Shown piece by piece: positions 8,316 through 16,884 of a DNA stretch of 64,000 nucleotides (the first letter of the stretch is position 1; each line of letters opens with the position of its first letter). A program made the position numbers and the translations under genes. The notes below the pieces were generated by a model that saw nothing but the letters and a program-made list of their open reading frames with translations, made no database searches and was not told the origin of the DNA. The DNA comes from an uncultured Oscillospiraceae bacterium (GTDB taxonomy: Bacteria > Bacillota > Clostridia > Oscillospirales > Oscillospiraceae): positions 71,851 through 135,850 of the forward strand of contig CAKTKC010000005.1 in NCBI GenBank assembly GCA_934569225.1, read 5' to 3'.

Positions 8316-9653
8316 ATGGAATTAACGCTTACTTCAACCACATACGAAGGAAAAGAAAGCATTACAAAAGAGCAGGCCATCCCATTTCAGGACGACGGGG
8401 GCAGAGAGGAACAGCTGGTCAATCTCTATCCCCAGGTCACCTATCAGCAAATGGATGGCTTTGGCGGCGCCATTACGGATTCGGCGGCGTATGTCTATTC
8501 TCTGATGAATTCGGAACAGAAGAGACAGATGCTGGATGAATACTTTGGACAGCGGGCAATGAAGTACCGTTTCGTGCGTATTCCTATCGACAGCTGTGAT
8601 TTTTCCCTTTCCCACTATGAGGCGGATGGCGACGAAGCCGATTCCGCGTTTGAGAAGTTCTCTTTTGCGCGGGTGGAAAAGTACATTCTCCCGATGCTGG
8701 CAGATGCGGAGGCCGCATACGGGGGCAAGCTGGAGATCATGCTGTCTCCATGGAGTCCACCGGCGTATATGAAAACCAACGGAGAAAGAAACCACGGCGG
8801 GAAGCTGAAGCCGTGCTGCCGGAAGCGCTGGGCGGAATACATCTGCCGGTATATTGAGGAGTACCGCAGCCGCGGCTTCAACGTGACGATGCTGACCCTC
8901 CAGAATGAGCCGAAGGCTGTCCAGACATGGGATTCCTGTATCTACACCGCCCAGGAAGAAAAGATATTTCTCCGGGATTATGTCTGGCCGTCGCTGGCGG
9001 AGCACGATCTGACTGACATTGAAATTTACATCTGGGATCACAACAAGGAGCGGGCATTTGCGTGGGCGGAGACGATCATCGACGAGGAAACCGACCACAT
9101 GGTTGCCGGTATCGCATTCCACTGGTACAGCGGCGACCATTTTGAGGCGCTGCAAATGATCCGGGAGCGTTTCCCGCAAAAGAAGCTTCTGCTTTCGGAA
9201 GCCTGTATAGAATTCAGCAAATACAGCGAAGCGGATCATCTGGCGAATGCCCAGAAATATGCCCACGACATGATTGGAAATCTGAACGCGGGGATGAACG
9301 TATTTCTGGATTGGAATTTGGTTCTGGATGAACTTGGCGGCCCGAATCATGTAAAAAACTTCTGTGATGCGCCGTATTTGTATGATACGACCCAGATGCA
9401 GCTGAAGGAGCGGGAGCTGCGGAGCTACATCAGGCATTTCTCCCATTTTATTGAGCATGGAGCCGTCCGCATTGGAATGAGCCGGTATACCGACAAACTT
9501 GAGGTCACGGCATTTGGGAAGGATGGCAGGATCGCAGTTGTTCTTCTGAACAGGACGGAAGACGAAATCCCTGTGTTTCTGCGCCTGAATGATACCTGTG
9601 CAGGATTCACTGCGGCACCGAGAAGCATTTATACCGGGGTAATCGAAATCTGA
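8316..9653 (+). CDS. GH30-family glycoside hydrolase
   Basis: 445-residue retaining beta-glycosidase of the glucosylceramidase-like GH30 family. Visible hallmarks are MDGFGGAITDSAAY near the N-terminus, SPWSPPAYMKTN, acid/base Glu198 in TLQNEPKA, nucleophile Glu295 in LLLSEACIE, and a short C-terminal beta domain. No signal peptide, so cytoplasmic. ATG 8316 was preferred over GTG 8301, which abuts the GH5 stop, because GAGGG lies 8 bases upstream of the ATG. Last gene of the island; a strong terminator follows. Likely attacks beta-1,6 or beta-1,3/1,4 glucosyl linkages, but specificity is inference. Confidence 0.9.
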   Translation: MELTLTSTTYEGKESITKEQAIPFQDDGGREEQLVNLYPQVTYQQMDGFGGAITDSAAYVYSLMNSEQKRQMLDEYFGQRAMKYRFVRIPIDSCDFSLSHYEADGDEADSAFEKFSFARVEKYILPMLADAEAAYGGKLEIMLSPWSPPAYMKTNGERNHGGKLKPCCRKRWAEYICRYIEEYRSRGFNVTMLTLQNEPKAVQTWDSCIYTAQEEKIFLRDYVWPSLAEHDLTDIEIYIWDHNKERAFAWAETIIDEETDHMVAGIAFHWYSGDHFEALQMIRERFPQKKLLLSEACIEFSKYSEADHLANAQKYAHDMIGNLNAGMNVFLDWNLVLDELGGPNHVKNFCDAPYLYDTTQMQLKERELRSYIRHFSHFIEHGAVRIGMSRYTDKLEVTAFGKDGRIAVVLLNRTEDEIPVFLRLNDTCAGFTAAPRSIYTGVIEI

Positions 9654-9658
9654 TTTAT

Positions 9659-9694
9659 AGTCAGGGCCTCCGGCGCAGCCGGAGGCCCTGACTG
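9659..9694. terminator. Bidirectional terminator between convergent genes
   Basis: AGTCAGGGCCTCCGGC / GCCGGAGGCCCTGACT with a 3-base loop and T-rich ends on both sides. It serves GH30 (plus) and the immunity permease (minus). Confidence 0.85.
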
Positions 9695-9705
9695 TTTACC
9701 GGCAA

Positions 9706-10443
9706 TTACGCTTTTACATCCTGCCTGGCGAGAACCACGTTGGCAATCAGGAGAAATATCGCGAGAAAAACAATGCAGCTCAGGAAAAATCCAGGAAGCT
9801 GGCCGGTCATGACGTCCTCTGTGCGGTTGGAGTTCATGCCCATGAGCATGAGAGAATATGGCCAGAAAAGTCCGGCGTTTGCCGTGGTGGCCATCAGGCC
9901 CAGAATGCTTCCCCCCAGCGCCATCAGCACCGGCAGGGCGAAGTTCCGGATGACCATGGACAGCAAAAGCTGTATGGCAATAATGGGCAGGCCGCCGACT
10001 GCGCCCCGGAGAAGCCAGAGCAGGATTTCCGGAGGCGGGAAGCCTGTTAATCCCGCGCCCAGCTTCCCGCCGATGAGGAACAGTACGAGAAGCCATATTT
10101 GGGTCAAAAGCGCCATTTTTGCCACGACGCAGAATTTTGCGGCGTACAGAGCGAAGGGGCGTACCGGGGCGGTCATGATCAGGTTCCAGTTGTGTCCCCG
10201 ATGCTCCAGCCGCCACAGATAGGCCGCGTATACGCCGATCAGGGGCGCAAAGAAAAACAGAGCGTAAAAAAGCGTATACTGCGTCCACAGGTCGTACCAT
10301 CCGTGGGTGAGGATGCCCTGATTCATCCTGTAATTAAAAGTCCCGTAAATTGCGGAAATGGCGGGTACCGCCAGAAACAGCAGCCAGACCGGACTGCGGC
10401 GGAGCTTGCGGTTCTCCGCCCGGATACAGCGCATCAGCATCAT
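9706..10443 (-). CDS. Lantibiotic-immunity type ABC permease (MutE/EpiE-like)
   Basis: 245-residue six-helix ABC-2 permease that begins with a charged stretch (MRCIRAENRKLRRSP) and a first helix at ~18-38, typical of NisE/EpiE/MutE immunity subunits. ATG 10443 overlaps the stop of the preceding permease (TAATG). GGAGGT lies just upstream, and ATG 10440 is an equally good start. Third gene of an ATPase-permease-permease operon that should pump antimicrobial peptides out of the membrane. Upstream in-frame codons inside the neighbouring gene were discarded. Confidence 0.85.
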   Translation of the reverse strand: MMLMRCIRAENRKLRRSPVWLLFLAVPAISAIYGTFNYRMNQGILTHGWYDLWTQYTLFYALFFFAPLIGVYAAYLWRLEHRGHNWNLIMTAPVRPFALYAAKFCVVAKMALLTQIWLLVLFLIGGKLGAGLTGFPPPEILLWLLRGAVGGLPIIAIQLLLSMVIRNFALPVLMALGGSILGLMATTANAGLFWPYSLMLMGMNSNRTEDVMTGQLPGFFLSCIVFLAIFLLIANVVLARQDVKA

Positions 10444-11186
10444 TATACCTCCTTGCGTTTCAGAGCGTTCCATGTCAGGATGGCGAACAGGACACAGAGC
10501 GCGATGGTGACGCCCAGCAGCCAGACGGGACAGGGCGCGGTGTAGTAGCGGACGATTCTGGTTTCCGGGTCCCAGTCCATGCGAGCGGTGCTCAGGGGAA
10601 TGTAATACCCCCATGGCATGAAAAAGCTGACCATGGGCGGCATGAAGGAGGCAAACAGTCCGGACAGGCTGCCCACCATTCCTCCGGCAAGCGTCGGCAC
10701 CTGATTGTCAAAGCGGATGCTGAGAAACAGCCAGAGGAAAACCAGCATGGCGTTTACGGCGAAGGTCGCGGCGGCAAGCCACCGGAACTGCCCAAAATCA
10801 AGGGCGTCCGTATAGCCTGCCCATTTTCCCAGTGCCAGAATGCCCGCGCTTTCCACGGCGACCATCAGCAGGATTTGCAGCAGGGCGGCGACGGCTTTCC
10901 CGAAGAACAGGGACGTCCGGCTTTGCAGGGTCAGCAGAATGCGGCAGCATTTTTCCTTGCTTTCCAAGTCCCACAGGCGGCTGGCAAGCACCGCCGTGCC
11001 CAGGGGCATGATCACCGTATTGATGATAGGGATGGCGTAAAGCAGGGCGCTGTAGCCATGGGAAACGTCCTCGCTTTTGCCGCCGGTCTGTGCTGCCCAC
11101 AGGATGACGACCAGAGAAATGCCTACGGCCACCAGCGCGTTGTGCCGGTGCCGGGATTTTTTCAGTTCTGCGCAGAGGGCTTTCAT
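10443..11186 (-). CDS. Lantibiotic-immunity type ABC permease (MutG/NisG-like)
   Basis: 247-residue ABC-2 permease with about six hydrophobic segments and the same overall plan as its partner. ATG 11186 overlaps the ATPase stop by four bases. A much longer open frame upstream only reflects high GC inside the ATPase gene. Paired with the 9706 permease it should form the membrane part of a BcrAB/NisFEG-type peptide-resistance transporter. Confidence 0.85.
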   Translation of the reverse strand: MKALCAELKKSRHRHNALVAVGISLVVILWAAQTGGKSEDVSHGYSALLYAIPIINTVIMPLGTAVLASRLWDLESKEKCCRILLTLQSRTSLFFGKAVAALLQILLMVAVESAGILALGKWAGYTDALDFGQFRWLAAATFAVNAMLVFLWLFLSIRFDNQVPTLAGGMVGSLSGLFASFMPPMVSFFMPWGYYIPLSTARMDWDPETRIVRYYTAPCPVWLLGVTIALCVLFAILTWNALKRKEV

Positions 11187-12082
11187 TTCGCGTCCACCCC
11201 CGTCAGGCTCAGGAAAATTTCCTCCAGCGTTTTGGTTGCCCGGTTCAGCTCCACCACACCGGCCTGCGCCGCCGCCAGACGGCCTACCAGCTCCGCGAGC
11301 CGCGTCTCGTCCATGGCGGGGAGGTGGAAGACGCCCCGTTCCAGCCGCGCCGAGTTCATCAGAATCGGCGCGGCTTTTTCCGGGTGAAGCACCCGCAGGG
11401 AGATGTCGCCCTGACTGTGCTTTCGCAGGTCGTCCAGCTCCCCCTGAAACAGAAGCCTGCCGTGGTTGATGATGCCCACCTGATCGACCATCTGCTCCAT
11501 TTCCCCCAGCAGGTGGCTGGAGATCAGCACCGTTGCGCCGCACCGGTTGGGCATGTCCTTGATGAGACTGCGCATCTGCTGGATGCCGGAGGGGTCGAGG
11601 CCGTTGGTGGGTTCATCCAGAATCAGCAGCTTGGGATTTCCCAGCAGCGCCTGGGCGATTCCGAGACGCTGGCGCATCCCCAAAGAATACTGCTGCACCT
11701 TCCGGCGACGGCTGTCGGTCAGCTCTACGATCTCCAGAACCCGGTCAATATTCCGCTCCGGGACGTTTTTCAGCTCTGCCAGAATTTGCAGATTTTCCTC
11801 CCCGGTCAGATGGCCGTAGCAGGCGGGGGACTCGATGAGGGAGCCGGTCTGCCGCAGCAGGGACAGCCGGTTCTGAGGGGTCATAGCCTTTCCCAGAAGA
11901 CGGATGCTCCCGCTGTCGGGCTTCACCAGACCCAGCAGCATTTTCATGGTGGTGGATTTTCCCGCGCCGTTGGGGCCGATGAAGCCGTAGACGCTGCCTT
12001 CCGGAACGGACAGGGAAAGACCGTCCACCACGGGCGTTTCCCCATAATATTTGGTGAGATATTCGGTTTCGATGATTTGCAT
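11183..12082 (-). CDS. ABC ATPase of a lantibiotic/bacitracin-type immunity transporter
   Basis: 299-residue ATPase with Walker A GPNGAGKST (~36-44), the glutamine-loop region, signature YSLGMRQRLGIA, Walker B LLILDEPTNGLD and an H-loop SSHLLGE. The C-terminal ~80 residues are the extension seen in BcrA/NisF/MutF proteins. GGAGC precedes ATG 12082. First gene of the three-gene immunity operon, divergent from the two-component genes. The 150-bp gap holds a CTTAA direct repeat that may be the regulator's target. No lanthipeptide precursor or modification enzyme lies nearby, so this is resistance rather than self-immunity. Confidence 0.9.
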   Translation of the reverse strand: MQIIETEYLTKYYGETPVVDGLSLSVPEGSVYGFIGPNGAGKSTTMKMLLGLVKPDSGSIRLLGKAMTPQNRLSLLRQTGSLIESPACYGHLTGEENLQILAELKNVPERNIDRVLEIVELTDSRRRKVQQYSLGMRQRLGIAQALLGNPKLLILDEPTNGLDPSGIQQMRSLIKDMPNRCGATVLISSHLLGEMEQMVDQVGIINHGRLLFQGELDDLRKHSQGDISLRVLHPEKAAPILMNSARLERGVFHLPAMDETRLAELVGRLAAAQAGVVELNRATKTLEEIFLSLTGVDAK

Positions 12083-12150
12083 AGCCTTGCTCCTTTTTTG
12101 ATTGATGAAGCCAGCTTACACCCACAAGCTTATGACTGCCTTGCCCTGGG

Positions 12151-12166
12151 CTTAAATTTACCTTAA
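12151..12166. promoter_or_regulatory. CTTAA direct repeat, 11-bp phased (box a)
   Basis: CTTAA at 12151-12155 and 12162-12166, one helical turn apart, in the divergent region between the immunity transporter and its two-component genes. Phased pentamer repeats are the usual target form of OmpR-type regulators such as NisR/SpaR. Confidence 0.5.
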
Positions 12167-12182
12167 TTTGTGGGGCTTGCAC

Positions 12183-12211
12183 TGGAAAATGGGCGCGCCC
12201 GCCGATATAAT
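12183..12211 (+). promoter_or_regulatory. Probable promoter of the two-component genes
   Basis: TATAAT at 12206-12211 with a poor -35 (TGGAAA, 12183-12188, 17-base spacer), 16 bases downstream of CTTAA box a. The weak -35 fits an activated promoter. Confidence 0.5.
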
Positions 12212-12233
12212 GGGCGAAAAAGGAGGCGGGGCT

Positions 12234-12944
12234 ATGCAGACGATACAGGACGCAAAGATCCTCGTTGTGGACGACAACCGGGAGCTTCGGAATTTAATTA
12301 AGGAAGAACTGACGGGGGCGGGTTACCGCGCGGTGGGCATGGCGGACAGCGTCGCGGCCGCGAGACAGGCGATCTCCGGGGAACTGCCGGAGCTGGTGAT
12401 TCTGGACATCAACCTGCCGGACGGCGACGGATTCAGTTTATTCCGGGAGATTCGCGGACACAGCGATGTTCCCATTCTGTTCCTGTCCGCCCGGGACGCG
12501 GACAGCGATCGGCTGTTCGGTCTGGGGCTGGGGGCGGATGATTATATGACCAAGCCCTTTCTGATGCAGGAGCTGCTTCTGCGGATTTCCGGGATTCTCC
12601 GGCGGGTGTACCGGGGGCAGTTACAGCGGGAGACAGCTCTCCGACTGGGAGACCGCACGGTGGATTTAAGCGACGCTACGGTTTCGTCGGCGGACGGCAC
12701 GGTCACGCTGACGGCGACGGAGCGCGCCATTCTGCAAAAGCTGCTGGACAACCGGGGGCATATCGTGACCTACGACGCATTGTGCGAAGCGGTCTGGGGC
12801 AGCGACTATTACGGCTGCGAAAACAGCCTGAACGTCCACATCCGGCACCTGCGGGAAAAGGTGGAGGCGCAGCCCTCCCAGCCTGTCTGGATCCTCACGG
12901 CGAGGGGGCTGGGCTACAAGCTGGCGAAGGAGGGGACGAAATGA
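12234..12944 (+). CDS. OmpR-family response regulator (NisR/SpaR/BceR-like)
   Basis: 236-residue regulator. The receiver domain has Asp13/Asp14, phospho-acceptor Asp58 in VILDINLPDGDG, and a conserved Lys in DYMTKPF. A C-terminal winged helix covers ~130-232 and contains TATERAIL and the recognition-helix segment SLNVHIRHLREK. GGAGGCGGG precedes ATG 12234. Four-base overlap with the kinase gene. It should induce the divergent immunity ABC operon when peptide antibiotics are sensed. The same phased CTTAA repeat upstream of the sortase and the double-adaptor exporter makes it a candidate regulator of those loci too. Confidence 0.93.
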   Translation: MQTIQDAKILVVDDNRELRNLIKEELTGAGYRAVGMADSVAAARQAISGELPELVILDINLPDGDGFSLFREIRGHSDVPILFLSARDADSDRLFGLGLGADDYMTKPFLMQELLLRISGILRRVYRGQLQRETALRLGDRTVDLSDATVSSADGTVTLTATERAILQKLLDNRGHIVTYDALCEAVWGSDYYGCENSLNVHIRHLREKVEAQPSQPVWILTARGLGYKLAKEGTK

Positions 12945-14299
12945 AGACGGTTTCCCGGATGATCTTCCGCTACCTTCTGGCAGCCTTCGGCATTGCGTTT
13001 CTGGTGCTTACGGTCAATGGGGCGGTGCTCATCGGCGTTGTGCTGCATTACGGCGCAAAGAGCCAACAGGAGGGCTTTTTCCCGGTGGGAGAGTTCGCCG
13101 AATCCTTCACCCGGACGGACGACGGCTTTGCCCCCGACCCGGACATGGAATGGCAGAAGCATTTTGCGTGGGCGATGCTGCTGGGGGATGACGGTGAAAT
13201 CCTGTGGTCGGACAATCTGCCGGAGGAATTGAATCACGCCTACACCGTCCCGGAGGTCGCGGCCTTTTCCCGGTGGTATCTGAAGGACTACCCGGTGATG
13301 GCCTACCGCAACGACTTTGGCCTTTTGGTGGCGGGGAAGCAGCAGGGGATCATGACCCGGTTCGATTTCTATATGGACAACGACATTCTCTACGCGCTGC
13401 TGTCGGGGGTCGGGCCGCTGCTGATCGTCGATCTGTGTCTGGTTGCTGCCATTTGCCTGTTCCTCGGCTGGCGGGGCGCGAAGCCCCTGCGGGAAGCGGC
13501 GGCGGGGATCGGGCAGCTGGCGGAGGGGAAAGAGGTCTGCCTGCCCCAATCCGGCGCGGCCGCCGAGCTGGCGGAGAAGCTGAACCAGACCAGCCGTTAT
13601 TTGCAGAAGCAGAACGCACTGATCCGCCGCCGGGACACCACCCGCGCCAACTGGATCGCGGGCGTTTCCCACGACATCCGCACCCCTCTGGCGCTGATCA
13701 TGGGCTACGGGGAGCAGCTGGCGCAGCAGGCGCCGCCCCAGTCTGAGCAGCAGAAAAAAGCCGCCGCCATCTGCACCCAGAGCCAGAAGATCAAGGCGCT
13801 GATTGAAGACCTGAATCTGACCTTCAAGCTGCAATACAACGCCCAGCCCCTGCGGCGGACGGCTGTTTCCATGGGCGCGTGGCTCCGCCAGAGCATGGCG
13901 GATTCCTGCGATTCTCTGGGGGAAAGCTACAGCGTTGGGCTGGAGATCCGGGAACCGGCGGGGCAGACGGTGCTGGACGCGGACAGGGAGCTGCTGACGC
14001 GGGCGCTGGACAATCTGCTGAACAACAGCGTCCGGCACAACCCCGGCGGGTGCGATATTCGGGTCACGGCGGAGCTGGCGGATGGGCGGCTCGTGCTGAC
14101 GGTACGGGATAACGGGGCGGGGTATCCGGAAGCGGTTCTGCGGAATCTTACCGGCACGGACGACCCCAACGCGCCCCACATTCTGGGGCTGCATCTGGTA
14201 CAGCAGATCGCCGCGGCGCACAACGGGGAAGCGAGCTTCCGCAACGATGGCGGCGCGGTGGCGGTACTGAAATTTGCGGTGCAGGAAAGCACAAAATAA
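12941..14299 (+). CDS. Sensor histidine kinase of the immunity cassette
   Basis: 452-residue membrane kinase. The first helix is at ~7-30, an extracellular loop of ~110 residues follows, and a second helix lies at ~150-175, then a HAMP-like linker. The HisKA motif GVSHDIRTPLAL has phospho-acceptor His244. The HATPase has N-box DNLLNNSVRHN and G1 box DNGAGY. ATG overlaps the regulator stop by four bases. The sizeable extracellular loop resembles SpaK/NisK-type sensors that bind peptides directly. A terminator follows immediately. Confidence 0.92.
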   Translation: MKTVSRMIFRYLLAAFGIAFLVLTVNGAVLIGVVLHYGAKSQQEGFFPVGEFAESFTRTDDGFAPDPDMEWQKHFAWAMLLGDDGEILWSDNLPEELNHAYTVPEVAAFSRWYLKDYPVMAYRNDFGLLVAGKQQGIMTRFDFYMDNDILYALLSGVGPLLIVDLCLVAAICLFLGWRGAKPLREAAAGIGQLAEGKEVCLPQSGAAAELAEKLNQTSRYLQKQNALIRRRDTTRANWIAGVSHDIRTPLALIMGYGEQLAQQAPPQSEQQKKAAAICTQSQKIKALIEDLNLTFKLQYNAQPLRRTAVSMGAWLRQSMADSCDSLGESYSVGLEIREPAGQTVLDADRELLTRALDNLLNNSVRHNPGGCDIRVTAELADGRLVLTVRDNGAGYPEAVLRNLTGTDDPNAPHILGLHLVQQIAAAHNGEASFRNDGGAVAVLKFAVQESTK

Positions 14300-14334
14300 A
14301 AATATCCGCACCCCACGGGGTGCGGATATTTTTG
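14298..14334. terminator. Bidirectional terminator between convergent operons
   Basis: AAATATCCGCACCCC / GGGTGCGGATATTT with A- and T-runs on both flanks. It serves the kinase (plus) and the ATC-hydrolase operon (minus). Confidence 0.85.
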
Positions 14335-14357
14335 GGGATATTCGGACAGCAACGGGA

Positions 14358-14975
14358 TTATTTTCCCGCGGGGCTGTCTTCCACAAGCTTTAAGCAAAAG
14401 TCGCAGCAATCGCCGCCCCGACCCAGCGTTTTCGTCCGGTGCCAGCAGAGCTTCGGATGCATGCCGTCGTAGGTGATATCGTCGCTGTCGCAGAAGCAGT
14501 GGCACAGTTCCGGACAGCCGTATTTTACGCAGGCGTCGTGATAGGGGCATTTCGTCATGTCAATGCGCCATACGCCGCCGGTAGTTTGAATTTCCCGGGC
14601 GGCAAAGCCCGCCGTTTCCCCGAAAAGCTTTGGTGTCTGTTTGGAGAAAATGCCCGGCACCTTGCGGTAGAAGCCGGGAATGCGCATCAGCCCCAGGATC
14701 ATTTTCTTCAAGCGCCATGCCCGCTGTTCTACGTAGCTGTGAACGGTCTCCAGCGCCGCGTCTTTCGGCATGACGGTTTGCAGGGTTTCGTACACCGCGA
14801 TTCCCGGCATGATCTGGCCTTCCAGATGGCGCTGCTTTTCCTTGCTGGCATCGGCGTTTTCCCGGCGCAGCTCCTGCATCCGCGCGTCCAGCGCGGCGTT
14901 CAGGGGCTGCGCCTGAGCGGGGAAGTTCTGGGAGACGGTGCGCTGAAAATCGGTGATCAGATAACTCTTTTTCAT
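14358..14975 (-). CDS. L-2-amino-thiazoline-4-carboxylate (ATC) hydrolase-family protein
   Basis: 205-residue protein of the ATC hydrolase family, whose founding member opens the thiazoline ring on the route to L-cysteine. The family-typical C-terminal half is cysteine-rich: CPYHDACVKYGCPELCHCFC, then LCWHRTKTLGRGGDCCDFC. Firmicute members are widespread and mostly uncharacterised, so the substrate may differ. ATG 14975 is preceded by GGAGCGGG. Last gene of a three-gene minus-strand operon (25-base gap to the reductase). Confidence 0.82.
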   Translation of the reverse strand: MKKSYLITDFQRTVSQNFPAQAQPLNAALDARMQELRRENADASKEKQRHLEGQIMPGIAVYETLQTVMPKDAALETVHSYVEQRAWRLKKMILGLMRIPGFYRKVPGIFSKQTPKLFGETAGFAAREIQTTGGVWRIDMTKCPYHDACVKYGCPELCHCFCDSDDITYDGMHPKLCWHRTKTLGRGGDCCDFCLKLVEDSPAGK

Positions 14976-15000
14976 GATAAAGCCCGCTCCTTCCGAAAAA

Positions 15001-15930
15001 TCACGGCTCTAGGTACTTTCCGGCCTCAGTTTCCAGTTCCTTCCATACGGGATATTCTGCGCCGTTTTCGTCGTAGAACTTCTTCAAGTCCCGGTTCAGG
15101 GCGCTCATTTCGCCGATGGCGTTCATGGCGTGGTCGGAAGCGCAGATCTTGCCAAGGCCGGTGGCGCACATGAGTTTGTAGAATCGGAGACAGGTCTTCC
15201 GGTAGGCGGCACCTTCGAAATCCGTATCCTCCTTCGGCAGAATTTCGTGTCCGGCGTCCCGGATGGCGCGGTAGCCCTCAATGCTGGCGTCGATCACCCG
15301 GCTCAAATAGGCGGTGTTGCCCTTGAGCTTTTTCAGGTCGCCGTCGGTTTTGTAGCAGGCGAAGGCCGCCGGAATGACAAAGGCGGCGTGGCACAGAAGG
15401 TAGTCTCCCATGTTCGGTTCGTAGGCGATTTTGTACTTTGACCCGGAAAAGATCTGCCCGATCAGCGCCTCGTTGGATGGGGCGGTGCGCAGCTGCCCGA
15501 TGGTGATCTTGTGCAGGTCGATGGAAGCAACATGGTCGCTTTCCCGGTGCCCCGCCGCGCTGGTGAAGGCGAACATCACATTTTTCCCCGGCAGAAGCGC
15601 CGCCGTTTCCGCCGCCCGGGCGTTGTTTCCCACAAAAACGATGTTTTTCGTGCCGTTTGCCTGGAGTGCGCCGATCATCGTTTCAATCTGCGTGTACCGC
15701 ACAACGACAAAAATCGCGTCGTAGGTGTCCTCCGGCTTCAGCTCGGTCACGACGGGAATGGGGATGACCGTCATGCGGGGAGAAAACTTGCTCTTGATCC
15801 GCAGGCCGTTTTTCTGAATTTCCTCCCCCCAGCTTCCCCGTGCCAGCAGGGTAACGTCATTTCCGGCGCGGAACAGATTTTTGGCCAGATTGCAGCCAAG
15901 CACGCCGGCGCCAAATACCAGAATTTTCAT
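15001..15930 (-). CDS. Ketopantoate-reductase-like (ApbA/PanE) oxidoreductase
   Basis: 309-residue NAD(P)-dependent dehydrogenase. The N-terminal Rossmann motif is VFGAGVLGCNLAKNL (~5-19), with the ApbA/PanE pattern TYDAIFVVVRYTQ and VGNNA further on, then an all-helical C-terminal domain. ATG 15930 (AAGGAAG 8 bases upstream) was chosen over TTG 15936. Other pan genes are absent and it sits between a metallo-beta-lactamase-fold protein and an ATC-hydrolase family protein. Its substrate is therefore probably another 2-oxo acid or a detoxification intermediate. Confidence 0.82.
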   Translation of the reverse strand: MKILVFGAGVLGCNLAKNLFRAGNDVTLLARGSWGEEIQKNGLRIKSKFSPRMTVIPIPVVTELKPEDTYDAIFVVVRYTQIETMIGALQANGTKNIVFVGNNARAAETAALLPGKNVMFAFTSAAGHRESDHVASIDLHKITIGQLRTAPSNEALIGQIFSGSKYKIAYEPNMGDYLLCHAAFVIPAAFACYKTDGDLKKLKGNTAYLSRVIDASIEGYRAIRDAGHEILPKEDTDFEGAAYRKTCLRFYKLMCATGLGKICASDHAMNAIGEMSALNRDLKKFYDENGAEYPVWKELETEAGKYLEP

Positions 15931-15966
15931 AGTCAAAACTTCCTTTTTCAGTTTGTATGTATGCAG

Positions 15967-16830
15967 TTATCTTCCTACGCCTGCCAGAAATCCGCTCTTC
16001 GCCTTTTCCTCGGTGTCATCGGACTCGTCGTAAGCGTCGTAGGGCGCGGACGGGTCGTGGACTTTTTTCCTGAAGGGCGAGCAGAGCTTATCCTTGTGGG
16101 CAAAGGCGAACCGGAAATTGTCCGTACAGCCCGTGTGGCCGGTGATGAACAGGGGCTGAACACCCAGCGCCTTGAGCCGGGCTTCCAGATCGTGGAGGGA
16201 CTGGACTGCCAGCTTGTTGTTCTCCGCCAGAGCGGAAATGAAGCTGTAGCCGCCGTCCGCGCCGAACCAGAGAGTGTCGCCGGTGAACAGGTACTTGTCG
16301 TCCACCAGGTAGACCATGTGTCCCCAGGTGTGGCCGGGGACGAGGAAGCACTGAATTTTGATATCGCCGATGTGGAGGGTGTCCCCGTCCTTCAGCAGCT
16401 GCTTGGGGTTATTGATTGTCACCTGGGGGAGCTTGTAGAGATGGTAGATCACCTTCCGGCGCACCTGGCCGGTCAGGTAGCGGTTTTCAATTTCGCCCAC
16501 GTACAGCTTCGCGTCCCGGAACAGCCCCGGGCTGTCGGCTTCCACCGCGCCCACGTGGTCGGTGTCTTGATGGGTGATGAGGATGTGGCGGATGGACTTG
16601 GGGTCGATGCCCAGCCAGCCCATTTTTTCCTCCAGCCGGTCATAGTTGTAGCCCGCGTCGATCATGATGGTGGTATCGCCCTTGCGGTAGAAGAAGATGT
16701 TTGCCACCCATTCCCGGACACAGGCGACGTGTTCGTCGATCCAGCCGGTGTTCAGGGGCTTGAAGATCTCCTTGCCCCGGTACATTTTACTCATTTCTTT
16801 TTTCTGAAACTCGGTCGCTTTTTTTGACAT
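15967..16830 (-). CDS. Metallo-beta-lactamase-fold hydrolase
   Basis: 287-residue MBL-fold protein. The metal motif reads THQDTDHVGAV, so the second histidine of HxHxDH is an aspartate. Further metal ligands are likely in GHTWGHMVY, FTGDTLW and ITGHTGC. GGAGGG lies 6 bases before ATG 16830, so the longer in-frame extension is rejected. First gene of the operon, transcribed from a strong promoter with an inverted repeat just downstream of its start. Probably a glyoxalase-II-like or lactonase-like hydrolase; the substrate is unknown. Confidence 0.85.
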   Translation of the reverse strand: MSKKATEFQKKEMSKMYRGKEIFKPLNTGWIDEHVACVREWVANIFFYRKGDTTIMIDAGYNYDRLEEKMGWLGIDPKSIRHILITHQDTDHVGAVEADSPGLFRDAKLYVGEIENRYLTGQVRRKVIYHLYKLPQVTINNPKQLLKDGDTLHIGDIKIQCFLVPGHTWGHMVYLVDDKYLFTGDTLWFGADGGYSFISALAENNKLAVQSLHDLEARLKALGVQPLFITGHTGCTDNFRFAFAHKDKLCSPFRKKVHDPSAPYDAYDESDDTEEKAKSGFLAGVGR

Positions 16831-16884
16831 CAGAATCCCTCCCGAAAAACGCGCTGACCCGCCGCCTGCCGCTTCCTTTACGCG

